From Aliivibrio sp. (GTDB lineage Bacteria > Pseudomonadota > Gammaproteobacteria > Enterobacterales > Vibrionaceae), in contig JAESQY010000033.1 in assembly GCA_016764915.1 (NCBI GenBank), positions 1 to 64,000 of the forward strand: a stretch of 64,000 bases of DNA, in the 5' to 3' direction. Below are positions 27,780 through 37,934 of the stretch, piece after piece (positions within the stretch are counted from its first letter, which is position 1; each line of letters starts with the position of its first letter). Both the position numbers and the translations under genes were made by a program. The notes beneath the pieces were generated by a model. It was not told the DNA's origin. It worked only from the letters and a program-made list of their open reading frames with translations, and did not search any database.

Positions 27780-29660
27780 ATGACAGAACAATATAATGCA
27801 GGAGCCATTGAGGTTCTAAATGGCCTTGAGCCAGTACGTCGCCGTCCAGGCATGTACACCGATACCATTCGACCTAACCATCTTGGTCAAGAGGTTATTG
27901 ATAACAGTGTTGATGAAGCTTTGGCTGGACACGCCAGTAAAGTGCAAGTCATCTTATACCCAGATCAGTCGCTTGAAGTTATCGATGATGGACGAGGAAT
28001 GCCTGTCGATATTCATCCGGTAGAGAAGATATCGGGTGTGGAGCTAATTTTCTGTAAGCTCCACGCAGGTGGTAAGTTTTCTGGGAAAAGCTATCAATTT
28101 TCAGGTGGTCTTCATGGTGTAGGTATTTCCGTTGTTAATGCTCTCTCAAAACGCGTTGAAGTAACCGTTCGACGTGGTGGTGAAGTGCATGAAATGGCAT
28201 TTGAATATGGAAATAAAGTCTCTGAATTAGAGGTGACTGGAACCTGTGGACGCAGAAATAAAGGCACATCTGTCCACTTTTGGCCGGATGTCAGTTATTT
28301 TGATTATGCTAATTTTTCTGTTTCTCGCTTAATCAGTAATTTAAAAGCGAAAGCGGTATTATGCCCAGGTCTTGAAATTACATTTAGTGACAAAGTTAAC
28401 GGCAATGAATACAAGTGGCTCTATGAAGATGGGTTAAATGACTATCTTTCAGAGGGAGTGAAAGGGTTTACCTTATTGCCAGAAACGCCATTCACAGGCG
28501 TGTTTAGTGGTAATAGTGAGGCTGCTGATTGGGCTGTTATTTGGTTACCAGAAGGCGGTGATCTGATCACTGAAAGTTATGTTAACTTGATTCCGACGGT
28601 GCAAGGCGGTACTCATGTTAACGGAATGCGCCAAGGCTTGTTAGATGCAATGCGTGAGTTTTGTGAGTTTAGGAACTTGTTACCTCGTGGTGTAAAACTC
28701 ACCGCAGATGATATATGGGAACGATGCGCTTATGTATTGTCGGTGAAAATGCAAGACCCTCAATTTGCAGGGCAGACTAAAGAACGTCTCTCTTCTCGTC
28801 AGTGCGCAGCCTTTGTGTCCGGTGTGCTCAAAGATGCATTCAGTTTGTGGCTTAATGAGAAACCACAAATTGCTGAATTGCTTGCTGAAAGCTGTATTGC
28901 TAATGCACATCGACGTATGCGCGCCAGTAAAAAAGTGGTTCGCAAGAAAATAGCTTCAGGTCCAGCACTTCCGGGTAAACTAACTGACTGTTCAATTCAA
29001 GATCTTAATCGTACTGAGCTTTTTTTAGTGGAAGGGGACTCAGCTGGCGGTTCTGCAAAACAAGCGAGAGATCGTGAGTTCCAAGCGGTAATGCCACTAC
29101 GCGGAAAAATCTTAAATACTTGGGAAGTCTCTGCTGATCAAGTTTTAGCTTCTCAAGAAGTACATGACATTTCCGTAGCGTTGGGTATTGATCCTGACTC
29201 TGATGATCTGAGTGGTCTGCGTTATGGTAAGGTCTGTATTCTTGCAGATGCGGACTCCGATGGACTGCACATTGCGACATTACTCTGTGCTCTGTATTTC
29301 AAGCATTTCAAAGCACTTGTTCGAGCTGGACACGTCTATGTCGCTATGCCACCTTTATTTAGAATTGATTGTGGTAAAGAGGTTTTTTACGCGTTAGATG
29401 AGTCAGAAAAACAGGGGATTTTAGATCGCCTTACTAACAAAAGATCAAAAGTAAATGTACAGAGATTCAAGGGGTTGGGTGAAATGAACCCACTGCAACT
29501 ACGAGAAACAACGATGGATCCAAATACTCGTCGTTTGGTGCAGTTAACCATTGATGATGAAGAGAAGACTAATGAGATGATGGATATGTTGCTGGGTAAA
29601 AAACGAGCGGATGATCGCCGTGCTTGGTTACAATCTAAAGGCGATTTAGCGGACGTGTAA
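27780..29660 (+). CDS. parE: DNA topoisomerase IV subunit B ParE
   Basis: ATPase subunit of topoisomerase IV, which unlinks replicated chromosomes. The GHKL ATPase domain shows RRRPGMYTDT, EVIDNSVDEAL, DDGRGMPVD and GGLHGVGISVVNAL. The Toprim domain has EGDSAGGSAKQARDR (from about residue 417) and DADSDG (about 490). It ends with the QRFKGLGEMNPLQLRETTM block. 626 residues, full length. The ATG lies about 100 bases after yqiA, where a TTGACA (27722) could be a -35 box. Confidence 0.97.
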   Translation: MTEQYNAGAIEVLNGLEPVRRRPGMYTDTIRPNHLGQEVIDNSVDEALAGHASKVQVILYPDQSLEVIDDGRGMPVDIHPVEKISGVELIFCKLHAGGKFSGKSYQFSGGLHGVGISVVNALSKRVEVTVRRGGEVHEMAFEYGNKVSELEVTGTCGRRNKGTSVHFWPDVSYFDYANFSVSRLISNLKAKAVLCPGLEITFSDKVNGNEYKWLYEDGLNDYLSEGVKGFTLLPETPFTGVFSGNSEAADWAVIWLPEGGDLITESYVNLIPTVQGGTHVNGMRQGLLDAMREFCEFRNLLPRGVKLTADDIWERCAYVLSVKMQDPQFAGQTKERLSSRQCAAFVSGVLKDAFSLWLNEKPQIAELLAESCIANAHRRMRASKKVVRKKIASGPALPGKLTDCSIQDLNRTELFLVEGDSAGGSAKQARDREFQAVMPLRGKILNTWEVSADQVLASQEVHDISVALGIDPDSDDLSGLRYGKVCILADADSDGLHIATLLCALYFKHFKALVRAGHVYVAMPPLFRIDCGKEVFYALDESEKQGILDRLTNKRSKVNVQRFKGLGEMNPLQLRETTMDPNTRRLVQLTIDDEEKTNEMMDMLLGKKRADDRRAWLQSKGDLADV

Positions 29661-29670
29661 ATAACAAATT

Positions 29671-29692
29671 TGCAAGCCAACACTGGCTTGCA
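29671..29692. repeat. Perfect hairpin between parE and parC
   Basis: TGCAAGCCA/TGGCTTGCA, 9-bp perfect stem with a 4-base loop, ten bases after the parE stop and without a T tract. Possibly an RNA processing or stability element rather than a terminator. Confidence 0.5.
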
Positions 29693-29751
29693 TGTATAGA
29701 TTACTACTCAGTAGAGATACTGGATAAGTAGAAAATGAATGGATTAAGTCA

Positions 29752-32025
29752 ATGACCGATCTTTCTTTAGAAGGTGTTGAGCAGATACCACTGCGTACGT
29801 TTACCGAAGACGCCTATTTAAATTACTCCATGTACGTCATCATGGATCGTGCTTTACCCTATATTGGTGATGGCCTTAAACCCGTACAACGCCGTATTAT
29901 TTTTGCGATGTCAGAATTGGGTTTGTCTGCAAATGCAAAATACAAAAAATCAGCACGTACTGTTGGTGATGTTTTAGGTAAGTATCACCCACATGGTGAT
30001 TCAGCTTGTTATGAAGCCATGGTATTGATGGCACAGCCTTTCTCATATCGTTATCCTTTGGTTGATGGTCAAGGAAATTGGGGGGCGCCAGATGACCCTA
30101 AATCCTTTGCGGCGATGCGTTATACTGAATCAAAACTTTCTAAGTTTGCCGATGTACTGCTGGGTGAACTTGCGCAAGGTACCGTAGAGTGGCAGCCAAA
30201 TTTTGATGGCACCATGAACGAACCTGTCACCTTACCTGCTCGATTACCCCATATATTATTAAATGGTATTACCGGTATTGCTGTGGGTATGGCGACCGAT
30301 ATACCACCTCATAATGTTCGTGAAGTTGCTAATGCTACGATTCATTTGATTGATAATCCTAAAGCGGATCTTGATCAAGTGATGGAGTATATTAAAGGGC
30401 CTGATTATCCAACTGAAGCTGAAATCATTTCACCAGAAGTTGAGATGAAGAAGATCTATCGTACTGGGCGTGGCAGCATTAAAATGCGCGCGGTATGGCA
30501 TAAAGAGGGGGCTGATATTGTTATTACGGCCCTTCCACATCAAGTCTCTGGTTCTAAATTGCTTGAGCAAATTGCCAATCAAATGCGAGCTAAAAAGCTG
30601 CCGATGGTTGACGATTTACGTGATGAGTCTGATCATGAAAACCCAACTCGTATTGTTGTGGTTCCTAAATCAAACCGCATTGATTGTGATCAGTTGATGA
30701 ATCATCTATTTGCTTCTACGGAGCTTGAAAAAAGCTTCCGAGTAAACTTGAACATGATCGGTCTTGATGAGCGTCCTCAAGTGAAAAACTTGGTGATGAT
30801 CTTAAATGAGTGGATTGAGTTTCGTCGTGGGACTATTCGCCGTCGATTGCAATACCGATTAGATAAAGTACTGGCAAGGTTACACATTTTAGATGGACTA
30901 TTAGCTGCTTACTTAAACATCGATGAAGTGATTGAAATTATTCGTGCTGAAGAGAGTCCCAAACAAGTGTTTATGGACCGGTTCGGACTGTCTGCAATTC
31001 AATCAGAAGCGATACTCGAGATTAAACTTCGCCAACTGGCCAAATTGGAAGAGGTGAAGATCCGAGCAGAGCAAGATGAATTAGCTACGGAGCGAGATAA
31101 ACTTGAAAAACTCTTAGGGTCAGAGCGCCGTCTTAATACTTTAATGAAAAAAGAGATCCAAGCCGATGCCGATAAATTTGGCGACGATCGACGCTCACCT
31201 ATCATTGAGCGTGCAGAAGCAAAAGCAATGACTGAACGTGATTTGATCCCAAGTGAAGCAATTACGGTTATCCTTTCTGAGAAAGGATGGATTCGACATG
31301 CGAAAGGTCATGATGTTGATCCTGAAACTCTTAACTATAAATCAGGGGATGAGTACTTAACTCATGCTCGTGGTAAGAGTCATCTACCTGCCGTGTTTAT
31401 TGGCTCAAACGGTCGAAGTTATGCACTCGAGTCGCACTCTCTTCCTTCTGCAAGGAGTCAAGGGGAACCAATTACTGGGCGTTTAAATGTCACTGCAGAT
31501 AGCAGTATTCGTCAAGTAGTTATGGGCAGTGAAGAGCAAGCATGGTTAATGGGCTCTGATGCGGGTTATGGTTTTGTTTGTAAAGGCAGTGATATGCTGT
31601 CAAAAAATAAGAGTGGTAAAGCGTTATTATCACTGCCAGAAAACTCGAATATAATGCCTCCTGAAAAAGTGGCAGACTTGAATAATGATGAAATTCTAGC
31701 CATTACTAACGAAGGGCGGATGTTGCTGTTCCCAATTAAGGACTTGCCACAACTTGGCAAAGGAAAAGGCAATAAAATAATCAATATACCTGCGGCGCGC
31801 TCTAAAGCGAGGGATGAGTTCTTGTCTCATCTTATTGCTTTACCGCAAGGAGCTGCTGTCACGTTGTATGCAGGTAAACGAAAGCTTGGTTTAAAAGTGA
31901 GCGATCTTGAAAATTTCCGCGGTGAACGTGGTCGACGTGGTAGCTTGTTGCCAAGAGGATTGCAGCGAGTGACTCGAATTGAAGTTGAGCTTGCCTCTAC
32001 AGTGATTGCTGATACTGAAAGCTAA
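29752..32025 (+). CDS. parC: DNA topoisomerase IV subunit A ParC
   Basis: Breakage-reunion subunit of topoisomerase IV. Catalytic Tyr124 lies in AAMRYTE. The quinolone-determining region reads [15 protein letters not shown] with Ser84 and Glu88 (E. coli Ser80 and Glu84), the sensitive residues, so no common quinolone-resistance change is present here. The C-terminal beta-pinwheel with the HARGKSH and [14 protein letters not shown] repeats follows. 757 residues. Separate from parE by 91 nt; terminator after it. Confidence 0.97.
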   Translation: MTDLSLEGVEQIPLRTFTEDAYLNYSMYVIMDRALPYIGDGLKPVQRRIIFAMSELGLSANAKYKKSARTVGDVLGKYHPHGDSACYEAMVLMAQPFSYRYPLVDGQGNWGAPDDPKSFAAMRYTESKLSKFADVLLGELAQGTVEWQPNFDGTMNEPVTLPARLPHILLNGITGIAVGMATDIPPHNVREVANATIHLIDNPKADLDQVMEYIKGPDYPTEAEIISPEVEMKKIYRTGRGSIKMRAVWHKEGADIVITALPHQVSGSKLLEQIANQMRAKKLPMVDDLRDESDHENPTRIVVVPKSNRIDCDQLMNHLFASTELEKSFRVNLNMIGLDERPQVKNLVMILNEWIEFRRGTIRRRLQYRLDKVLARLHILDGLLAAYLNIDEVIEIIRAEESPKQVFMDRFGLSAIQSEAILEIKLRQLAKLEEVKIRAEQDELATERDKLEKLLGSERRLNTLMKKEIQADADKFGDDRRSPIIERAEAKAMTERDLIPSEAITVILSEKGWIRHAKGHDVDPETLNYKSGDEYLTHARGKSHLPAVFIGSNGRSYALESHSLPSARSQGEPITGRLNVTADSSIRQVVMGSEEQAWLMGSDAGYGFVCKGSDMLSKNKSGKALLSLPENSNIMPPEKVADLNNDEILAITNEGRMLLFPIKDLPQLGKGKGNKIINIPAARSKARDEFLSHLIALPQGAAVTLYAGKRKLGLKVSDLENFRGERGRRGSLLPRGLQRVTRIEVELASTVIADTES

Positions 32026-32063
32026 TCATTAAAACCGCTATGTTATACTGTCATTAAATATAC

Positions 32064-32093
32064 AAAAGCCCTCAATTAATGAGGGCTTTTTAG
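32064..32093. terminator. Bidirectional terminator between parC and degS
   Basis: An 11-bp stem AAAAGCCCTCA/TGAGGGCTTTT with a 5-base loop lies between converging genes, with T and A tracts on the two sides. Confidence 0.9.
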
Positions 32094-32108
32094 TATAAGA
32101 TGTTTAAA

Positions 32109-33158
32109 CTACTCTTGAGTGTCCTCTTCAATAGTCACCGTTAAGATCATTTTTTTACCTTTTCTAATGATCTCCATTGGAACCGTGATACCAGGTCTAA
32201 GCTCTGAAACAATATCGAGTACACTCTGCCTGCCCGTCACTTTTTTGTTATCAATAGCAATCAACAAGTCTTGAATTTGGAACCCTGCCTTTTCTGCAGG
32301 GCCATAAGGTGCCATTCCAACAACCAAAATGCCACGTATCTGCTCAGTATTCATTAAACGAGCCATTACCGGGTTGATATCACGGCCATCTATTCCGATA
32401 TAACCACGAATAACACGTCCATCAGCAATGATTTTTCGCATCACGGTATCGGCCAATTTGTATGGGATAGCAAAAGAGATACCGTAAGTTTCAAGATCGG
32501 TCGCTTGTTGAAATGAGGCAGTATTAATGCCGACGAGCTCACCATTTGAGTTAACCAGAGCGCCCCCCGAGTTTCCCTGATTGATTGCAGCATCGGTTTG
32601 AATAAAACTCTGTCTTCCCCATGAACTTAACCCGTTTCTACCAGTGGCTGAAATAATACCAAAGGTGGTGGTTTGACCTAAGTTATAGGGGTTGCCGATG
32701 GCTAATACTACATCACCTATCTCTGCATTATAAGCAGAGTTAAGAGGAATCACCGGGAGGTTATTATCTTTTATGCGCAAAAGAGCAAGGTCGGTGCGTT
32801 TGTCTTTTCCGACTAATTGAGCATTAAAAAAACGACCGTCTTGTAGGGCTGCGATAACTTGGTCTGCTCCAGCGACAACATGATAGTTAGTAATGATGTA
32901 ACCATTTTTACTCACGATGACACCAGAACCTAGACCTTGAGTGTCGAGTTTTAAGCGGTCGCCATTGCTATACTGTCGGCTGTAGATATTAACAACGGCT
33001 GGTGCTGCTCGTCGAACGGCTGAGTTATAGGATTCATGAGACTTTACCGACATGGACTGATTGGGCACTAGCATGTTAGTACGTAGGTTAGGAATAGCAA
33101 AAAGTAGCACTGCAGCGGTGGCAATACCGATGAAAATCGAACGGATTAAAAATGCCAA
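32109..33158 (-). CDS. degS: Outer membrane stress sensor protease DegS
   Basis: Inner-membrane-anchored periplasmic serine protease that cleaves the anti-sigma factor RseA when misfolded porins appear, freeing sigma E. An N-terminal membrane anchor (about 5-23) precedes the trypsin-like domain with His93, Asp123 and Ser197 (GNSGGA). One PDZ domain (about 255-340) follows. 349 residues, the DegS length. Follows degQ on the same strand, 127 nt apart, as in E. coli. Confidence 0.95.
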   Translation of the reverse strand: MAFLIRSIFIGIATAAVLLFAIPNLRTNMLVPNQSMSVKSHESYNSAVRRAAPAVVNIYSRQYSNGDRLKLDTQGLGSGVIVSKNGYIITNYHVVAGADQVIAALQDGRFFNAQLVGKDKRTDLALLRIKDNNLPVIPLNSAYNAEIGDVVLAIGNPYNLGQTTTFGIISATGRNGLSSWGRQSFIQTDAAINQGNSGGALVNSNGELVGINTASFQQATDLETYGISFAIPYKLADTVMRKIIADGRVIRGYIGIDGRDINPVMARLMNTEQIRGILVVGMAPYGPAEKAGFQIQDLLIAIDNKKVTGRQSVLDIVSELRPGITVPMEIIRKGKKMILTVTIEEDTQE

Positions 33159-33285
33159 TTAGTTTCTCCTCAAGCAGATCAAGATATAAATAGAGCAGTA
33201 AAAATGATGTCTGAGAAGAGAATAGCATTGAAAAGAGAGGAAAAGTAGTGAAGAGGAGTGTAGCCTCTTCACTCTATAACGGTAA

Positions 33286-34653
33286 TTATCGAACGACTAA
33301 ATAGAGGTTTTGATCGCCTCGTTGGATATTAAGAGCAAGTACCCCAGGTTTCGTTTCAAGGATCTCTCTCAGTTGCTTGAGATTTTTGATTCTCTGCCTA
33401 TTCACACCAATAATGATATCGCCACTTTCAAGTCCGTACTTTAAAGCTGCAGAATCACTGGCAACACTCGCTACCTTTACGCCTTGAGCATTATCTTTGC
33501 TGCTGCTGTTGACTAATTCAGCGCCAGCTAAACCCGAGTGTAATTTGACCGCGGCGGTCTTTTGTTCTTCCAGTGCTTGTAAAACAACGGTGTATTTTTC
33601 TTTTTTACCATCACGGATTATACCAAGAGTGATAGTTTTTCCTGCTCCTAATGTGGCTACTTTTGCTCTTAATTCGCTAAAGGTACGAATGTTCTTGTTG
33701 TTGACCGAGATAATAATATCACCCGCTTTGAGCCCGGATTTTTCCGCTGCACTTTTAGGTAAAACCTGACTAACAAACGCACCATGGTTAGTTTTATAAC
33801 CAAATGCCTCCGCAAGTTCGGCGGTCAATTCACCTCCTTGAACGCCAAGTACCCCGCGTTTTACCTGACCATATTCGATGATTTGTTCAGATAGATTTTT
33901 AACCATATTGGCAGGAATGGCAAAACCGATACCAACATTACCGCCATTAGGGCCGAGTATGGCGGTATTGATACCGATTAGCTCACCATTTAAGTTCACT
34001 AGAGCGCCGCCAGAATTACCACTGTTTATTGCGGCATCTGTTTGAATGAAATTTTCAAAATTTTCAACATTTAAACCGCTTCTTCCAAGCGCTGAAATGA
34101 TCCCAGAGGTAACGGTTTGGCCAAGGCCGAAAGGGTTACCGATGGCAACGGCAAAGTCACCCACTCTCAATTGATTAGAATCAGCCAATTTTATCTCGGT
34201 GAGGTTCTCTTCACTTTTGATTTTTACAATGGCGATGTCAGACATTTCGTCCCCACCGATCAGTTGAGCCTCTTTTTCTCGACCGTCATGAAGTTGAATT
34301 CGTATAGTGTCGGCATTATTAATTACATGGTAATTAGTGACAATATAACCATTAGCAGCATCAATAATTACCCCGGAGCCTAAGCCTCTAAATGGTCTCT
34401 CTTGAACCTGTTCTGCTGGGAAATTTGGGCCAAAGAAGTCACGAAACTGCTCAGGTAGTTGACGAGTTGATACTTGTTTACCTTCAACAGCAATACTAAC
34501 AACGGCAGGGGTTACACTCTCGAGCATCGGGGCTAAGCTTGGTAAAGGTTGACCACTTATAGTCAAAGGAAGTGAAGCGTAGGTTGGAATCGGACTAAAA
34601 AGAGCGCTGATGCTTAAGGTAACAGCGCTTAGGACTAGTAGTGGTTTCTTCAT
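33286..34653 (-). CDS. degQ: Periplasmic serine endoprotease/chaperone DegQ (HtrA family)
   Basis: Degrades or refolds damaged periplasmic proteins. A signal peptide (about 1-26, ending TYA) is followed by the protease domain with His109, Asp139 and Ser214 (GNSGGALV) and two PDZ domains, ending GVLALNIQRGDQNLYLVVR. The Q-linker near PEQFRDFFG is shorter than in DegP, hence DegQ. The frame is open to 34683, but ATG 34653 starts the signal peptide MKKPLLVLSAV and has GGAG upstream, giving 455 residues. Confidence 0.93.
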   Translation of the reverse strand: MKKPLLVLSAVTLSISALFSPIPTYASLPLTISGQPLPSLAPMLESVTPAVVSIAVEGKQVSTRQLPEQFRDFFGPNFPAEQVQERPFRGLGSGVIIDAANGYIVTNYHVINNADTIRIQLHDGREKEAQLIGGDEMSDIAIVKIKSEENLTEIKLADSNQLRVGDFAVAIGNPFGLGQTVTSGIISALGRSGLNVENFENFIQTDAAINSGNSGGALVNLNGELIGINTAILGPNGGNVGIGFAIPANMVKNLSEQIIEYGQVKRGVLGVQGGELTAELAEAFGYKTNHGAFVSQVLPKSAAEKSGLKAGDIIISVNNKNIRTFSELRAKVATLGAGKTITLGIIRDGKKEKYTVVLQALEEQKTAAVKLHSGLAGAELVNSSSKDNAQGVKVASVASDSAALKYGLESGDIIIGVNRQRIKNLKQLREILETKPGVLALNIQRGDQNLYLVVR

Positions 34654-34729
34654 TGAATCGATACTCCAAATGTTGTAGAACAAAACTTTGAATACTCAAT
34701 TATGACAAAAAAAACAGGTAATGGTTCCG

Positions 34730-35176
34730 TTAAGAAGCTGTTGCGTCTTGTGGCTTCTCTTTATAAGTGGTTTTAATTTCATCTTTCAAAAGGCCAGTAG
34801 CACCATTGGCATAATCTTTTGGTTGGTGATGCTCTTCAGTCATTGCGGTCTCTTTTTTGGATGCTTTTGACATATCCTCGATCTGTTTTGAAAAGGGATT
34901 GTCTTGTTGCGGCAGATTTGGCATCAGTTCGGAAGAGGTTTTTGCCATATGTTGGTAAAGTTTGGAAAAATCTTTCGATAAGGTATCGAGCATACCAGCA
35001 CTTGATGCAAAGTGGTCGACAAGCTCTTGACGATACTGCTCTAACTCATATTGAGATTTTTCGAGTTCTTTTTGCAGATCTTTTTGTTGTTTAAACTGTG
35101 GGTTAGTGAAGCGGGCAATAAGAAACCCCAGTCCGACACCGACTAACAAGAATACGAATCCATAGGTCAAAGCCAT
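34730..35176 (-). CDS. zapG: DUF1043 envelope/division protein ZapG (YhcB)
   Basis: Inner membrane protein with one N-terminal helix (about 4-20, YGFVFLLVGVGLGFLIARF) and a long cytoplasmic coiled coil (about 28-60). In E. coli the homologue YhcB/ZapG links cell division, envelope synthesis and MreB. 148 residues, with an acidic and Lys-rich disordered tail. Position next to degQ and divergent from zapE is the conserved one. Confidence 0.9.
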   Translation of the reverse strand: MALTYGFVFLLVGVGLGFLIARFTNPQFKQQKDLQKELEKSQYELEQYRQELVDHFASSAGMLDTLSKDFSKLYQHMAKTSSELMPNLPQQDNPFSKQIEDMSKASKKETAMTEEHHQPKDYANGATGLLKDEIKTTYKEKPQDATAS

Positions 35177-35312
35177 AAATACTCCTAAAATTTGAGTCTG
35201 AATATTTCGTTCATTAAGTTTACTTTCTTACTATACATGCTCTTTCCATTGCATGGTACTATCAAAGCAGGACCAGATAAGAATCAGTGCAACCTAGAGA
35301 AGTGTGGTAGGC

Positions 35313-36437
35313 ATGACGCCAATAGAAAAATATCAAATTGATTTAACAACCAATGATTTTCAGTACGATGCAGCGCAAGAACACGCTGTTCAATGTTTAA
35401 ATGACCTCTATTTGCGCTTTGAGCAGTTACAGAATGAGCAATCAAATGGCACTTCACAGCCAACTCAGCATTTTCTGTCTCGATTTTTTAAAAAAAAACC
35501 ATCAGTAAAAACAGTAGAACCGCTACAAGGACTCTATTTTTGGGGTGGGGTAGGGCGTGGTAAAACCTATTTAGTGGATACATTTTATGAAAGTTTGACC
35601 GGTCAGCGAAAAATGCGGGTTCACTTTCATCGATTTATGCAACGTGTCCATGATGAGTTAACTGCACTTGAACATCAATCCGATCCATTGTTACTTGTTG
35701 CTGACAAATTTAAAGCTGAAGCTGATATTATCTGTTTCGATGAGTTTTTTGTATCAGATATTACGGATGCGATGATCCTCGGTACGCTGTTTGAAGCACT
35801 ATTTTCTAGAGGTATCACGTTAGTTGCGACATCAAACATCCCACCACATGATCTTTATAAAAATGGACTGCAACGAGCTCGTTTCCTTCCTGCTATAATG
35901 TTGATTGAACAACATTGCGAGGTGGTGAATGTCGATAGTGGCATTGACTATCGACTACGTACATTAGAGCAGGCTGAGATTTATCATTACCCTCTTGATG
36001 AGCAAGCGTCAAAAAATATTAATGCCTATTTTGAACAGCTCTCCTTTGAACCAAGACATTATCATCAGAAGATTGAAATTAATCATCGACAGCTGCCGTG
36101 TATAGCGGAGTCTGATGGTGTCGTTCATTTTAGTTTTGAGCAGTTATGTCAAAGTGCACGTAGTCAGAAAGATTACATTGAGCTTTCTAGAATTTACCAC
36201 ACCGTTCTGCTCTCTGATGTAACGATGATGAGTAGGGATACGGATGATGCGGCGAGACGTTTTATTGCGATGGTTGATGAGTTCTATGAGCGCAATGTTA
36301 CGCTGATCATTTCAGCGGAAGCTGAACTTGAAGCACTTTACTCGCAAGGCTCGCTGGAATTTGAGTTTAAACGCTGTCAGTCACGATTGATTGAGATGCA
36401 GAGTCATGAATATTTAGCCAAAGACCATCTGCCGTAA
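35313..36437 (+). CDS. zapE: Cell division ATPase ZapE (AFG1 family)
   Basis: Z-ring-associated ATPase that destabilises FtsZ polymers late in constriction in E. coli. Walker A GGVGRGKT (about 78-85), Walker B ICFDEFFVSD, sensor TLVATSNIPP and arginine finger RARFLPAI are all present. The frame opens with GTG three codons upstream; ATG 35313 gives MTPIEKYQIDLTTNDF and fits the family, 374 residues. Upstream of rplM. Confidence 0.93.
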   Translation: MTPIEKYQIDLTTNDFQYDAAQEHAVQCLNDLYLRFEQLQNEQSNGTSQPTQHFLSRFFKKKPSVKTVEPLQGLYFWGGVGRGKTYLVDTFYESLTGQRKMRVHFHRFMQRVHDELTALEHQSDPLLLVADKFKAEADIICFDEFFVSDITDAMILGTLFEALFSRGITLVATSNIPPHDLYKNGLQRARFLPAIMLIEQHCEVVNVDSGIDYRLRTLEQAEIYHYPLDEQASKNINAYFEQLSFEPRHYHQKIEINHRQLPCIAESDGVVHFSFEQLCQSARSQKDYIELSRIYHTVLLSDVTMMSRDTDDAARRFIAMVDEFYERNVTLIISAEAELEALYSQGSLEFEFKRCQSRLIEMQSHEYLAKDHLP

Positions 36438-36456
36438 CTACAGTGAGGTAATAATA

Positions 36457-36493
36457 GAAGCAAAAATGGAGCTGAGAGTTCTATTTTTGCTTC
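36457..36493. repeat. Long inverted repeat between zapE and rplM
   Basis: A 14-bp stem GAAGCAAAAATGGA/TCTATTTTTGCTTC (one G-T pair) with a 9-base loop, 20 bases after the zapE stop and not followed by T. May be a weak terminator or RNA stability element. Confidence 0.45.
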
Positions 36494-36528
36494 AAATGGA
36501 GAAAAATTGCTTTTTTTTCAGAAAATAG

Positions 36529-36557
36529 GTGATTTTTTCTCTCCCCTTCTCTATAAT
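36529..36557 (+). promoter_or_regulatory. Putative sigma-70 promoter of rplM-rpsI
   Basis: A perfect TATAAT at 36552-36557 with a weak -35 (GTGATT, 36529-36534) 17 bases upstream, followed by a GC-rich start region typical of growth-rate-controlled ribosomal promoters. This would give a leader of about 130 bases. Confidence 0.55.
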
Positions 36558-36639
36558 CCTGCGACCCACCGTTACTGTAATGGCAATTTGCCAGAGTGCC
36601 AACCACTCGAAGGGGTGATGACTGGGCTCAAAAACAGTG

Positions 36640-36664
36640 GGATCATGCAATAGCATGTTCCTAA
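36640..36664 (+). promoter_or_regulatory. Leader hairpin before rplM
   Basis: GGATCATGC-AATA-GCATGTTCC forms an imperfect hairpin (5-bp upper and 3-bp lower stem with a T-T mismatch) about 30 bases before the rplM ATG. The E. coli rplM-rpsI leader is the target of feedback by L13; a similar role is inferred only from position. Confidence 0.35.
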
Positions 36665-36695
36665 AGTGAACTATTTTAATACGGGTATTTTTAGC

Positions 36696-37124
36696 ATGAA
36701 AACTTTCGTTGCTAAGCCAGAAAGCGTAAAACGCGACTGGTATGTTGTTGACGCTGAGGGTAAAACTCTTGGCCGTATCGCAACTCAAATTGCATCTCGC
36801 CTACGTGGCAAACATAAACCTGAATACACTCCTCACGTAGATACTGGTGATTACATCATCGTTATCAACGCTGAGAAAGTGACGGTAACTGGTAACAAAG
36901 CTGCTGGTAAAATTTACTACAGCCATACTGAGTTCCCAGGCGGACTAAAGTCTATTTCTTTCGAGAAACTGATTCAACGTAAGCCAGAAATGGTTATCGA
37001 ACACGCGGTTAAAGGTATGCTTCCACGTGGTCCTCTAGGCCGTGCTATGTACCGTAAACTTAAAGTTTACGCTGGCGCTGAGCATAACCATACTGCTCAA
37101 CAACCACAAGTACTAGACATCTAA
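36696..37124 (+). CDS. rplM: 50S ribosomal protein L13
   Basis: Early-assembly protein of the large subunit. From ATG 36696, [20 protein letters not shown], 142 residues as in E. coli. It has the conserved [12 protein letters not shown] and [18 protein letters not shown] blocks. The frame continues ten codons upstream but those do not match the family. First gene of the rplM-rpsI operon. Confidence 0.98.
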   Translation: MKTFVAKPESVKRDWYVVDAEGKTLGRIATQIASRLRGKHKPEYTPHVDTGDYIIVINAEKVTVTGNKAAGKIYYSHTEFPGGLKSISFEKLIQRKPEMVIEHAVKGMLPRGPLGRAMYRKLKVYAGAEHNHTAQQPQVLDI

Positions 37125-37137
37125 GGGGATTATTGCA

Positions 37138-37530
37138 ATGGCAGAGAATCAATACTACGGCACTGGTCGCCGTAAAAGTTCAGCAGCTCGTGTTTTCATG
37201 AAACCGGGTACTGGTAACATCGTAATCAACAAGCGTAGCCTTGACGTTTACTTTGGTCGTCCAACAGCACGTATGGTTGTTAACCAACCATTAGAGCTAG
37301 TTGAAATGACTGATAAAGTAGATCTATTCATCACTGTTTCTGGTGGTGGTATTTCTGGTCAAGCTGGTGCGATCCGTCACGGTATCACACGCGCTCTTAT
37401 GCAGTACGATGAATCATTACGTCCTGTTCTACGTGCCGCTGGCTATGTTACGCGTGACGCTCGTTGCGTTGAACGTAAGAAAGTTGGTTTACGTAAAGCA
37501 CGTAAGAAACCACAATTCTCTAAGCGTTAA
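37138..37530 (+). CDS. rpsI: 30S ribosomal protein S9
   Basis: Small subunit protein whose basic C-terminal tail ([10 protein letters not shown]) reaches the P-site tRNA. 130 residues, starting [21 protein letters not shown] 13-nt gap after rplM; terminator downstream. Confidence 0.98.
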   Translation: MAENQYYGTGRRKSSAARVFMKPGTGNIVINKRSLDVYFGRPTARMVVNQPLELVEMTDKVDLFITVSGGGISGQAGAIRHGITRALMQYDESLRPVLRAAGYVTRDARCVERKKVGLRKARKKPQFSKR

Positions 37531-37562
37531 TATTACGCACCAGTTTACTGGTTTTATTGTGG

Positions 37563-37592
37563 AAAAAGCTCAGCATTTGCTGGGCTTTTTTT
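37563..37592 (+). terminator. Terminator of rplM-rpsI
   Basis: An 11-bp stem AAAAGCTCAGC/GCTGGGCTTTT (one G-T pair) with a 4-base loop is followed by a long T run. Confidence 0.92.
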
Positions 37593-37934
37593 ATACCTAC
37601 TAATTTGTAAATGTTAAATATATCGTTCTCATTACTGAAAATCCCGACACTAAGTTGTTAAATAAAGGTTACTAAAAGTGGTGTGGAAATATCCTTTGAA
37701 ATAAAAGGGCCATATATCTCACAAATGTTGCAAAAAAGTATCTTTATCTTGTCAAAAAGTGAGCTTTTCTTTATCATTTAGCCGTTGTGAAGTGACGACA
37801 TCAATTGCATCCCAGTTTTGTTCACTCAGAAACAAGAATTTTGGTTTTCTGTGTAATCGTACCCTTGGGCATTGGTCGTAACTTATAAAATGGAAATAAT
37901 AAAAATAACGCGAAAGCGATAGTGGAGAATGTGG
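37593..37934 (+). other. Intergenic region before the bc1 operon
   Basis: About 340 bases without a gene. It holds the likely petABC promoter at 37749-37777, with an untranslated leader of about 150 bases. No open frame with a ribosome binding site, RNA gene or obvious repeat is seen. The length leaves room for oxygen- or redox-responsive regulator sites, but none could be assigned. Confidence 0.5.
37749..37777 (+). promoter_or_regulatory. Putative sigma-70 promoter of petABC
   Basis: TTGTCA (37749-37754) and TATCAT (37772-37777) with exactly 17 bases between; each differs from consensus at one position. Confidence 0.6.

Noticed and set aside
29992..30015. Possible quinolone-resistance change in ParC
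   Set aside because: Ser84 and Glu88 (E. coli 80 and 84) are the common sensitive residues; nothing unusual.
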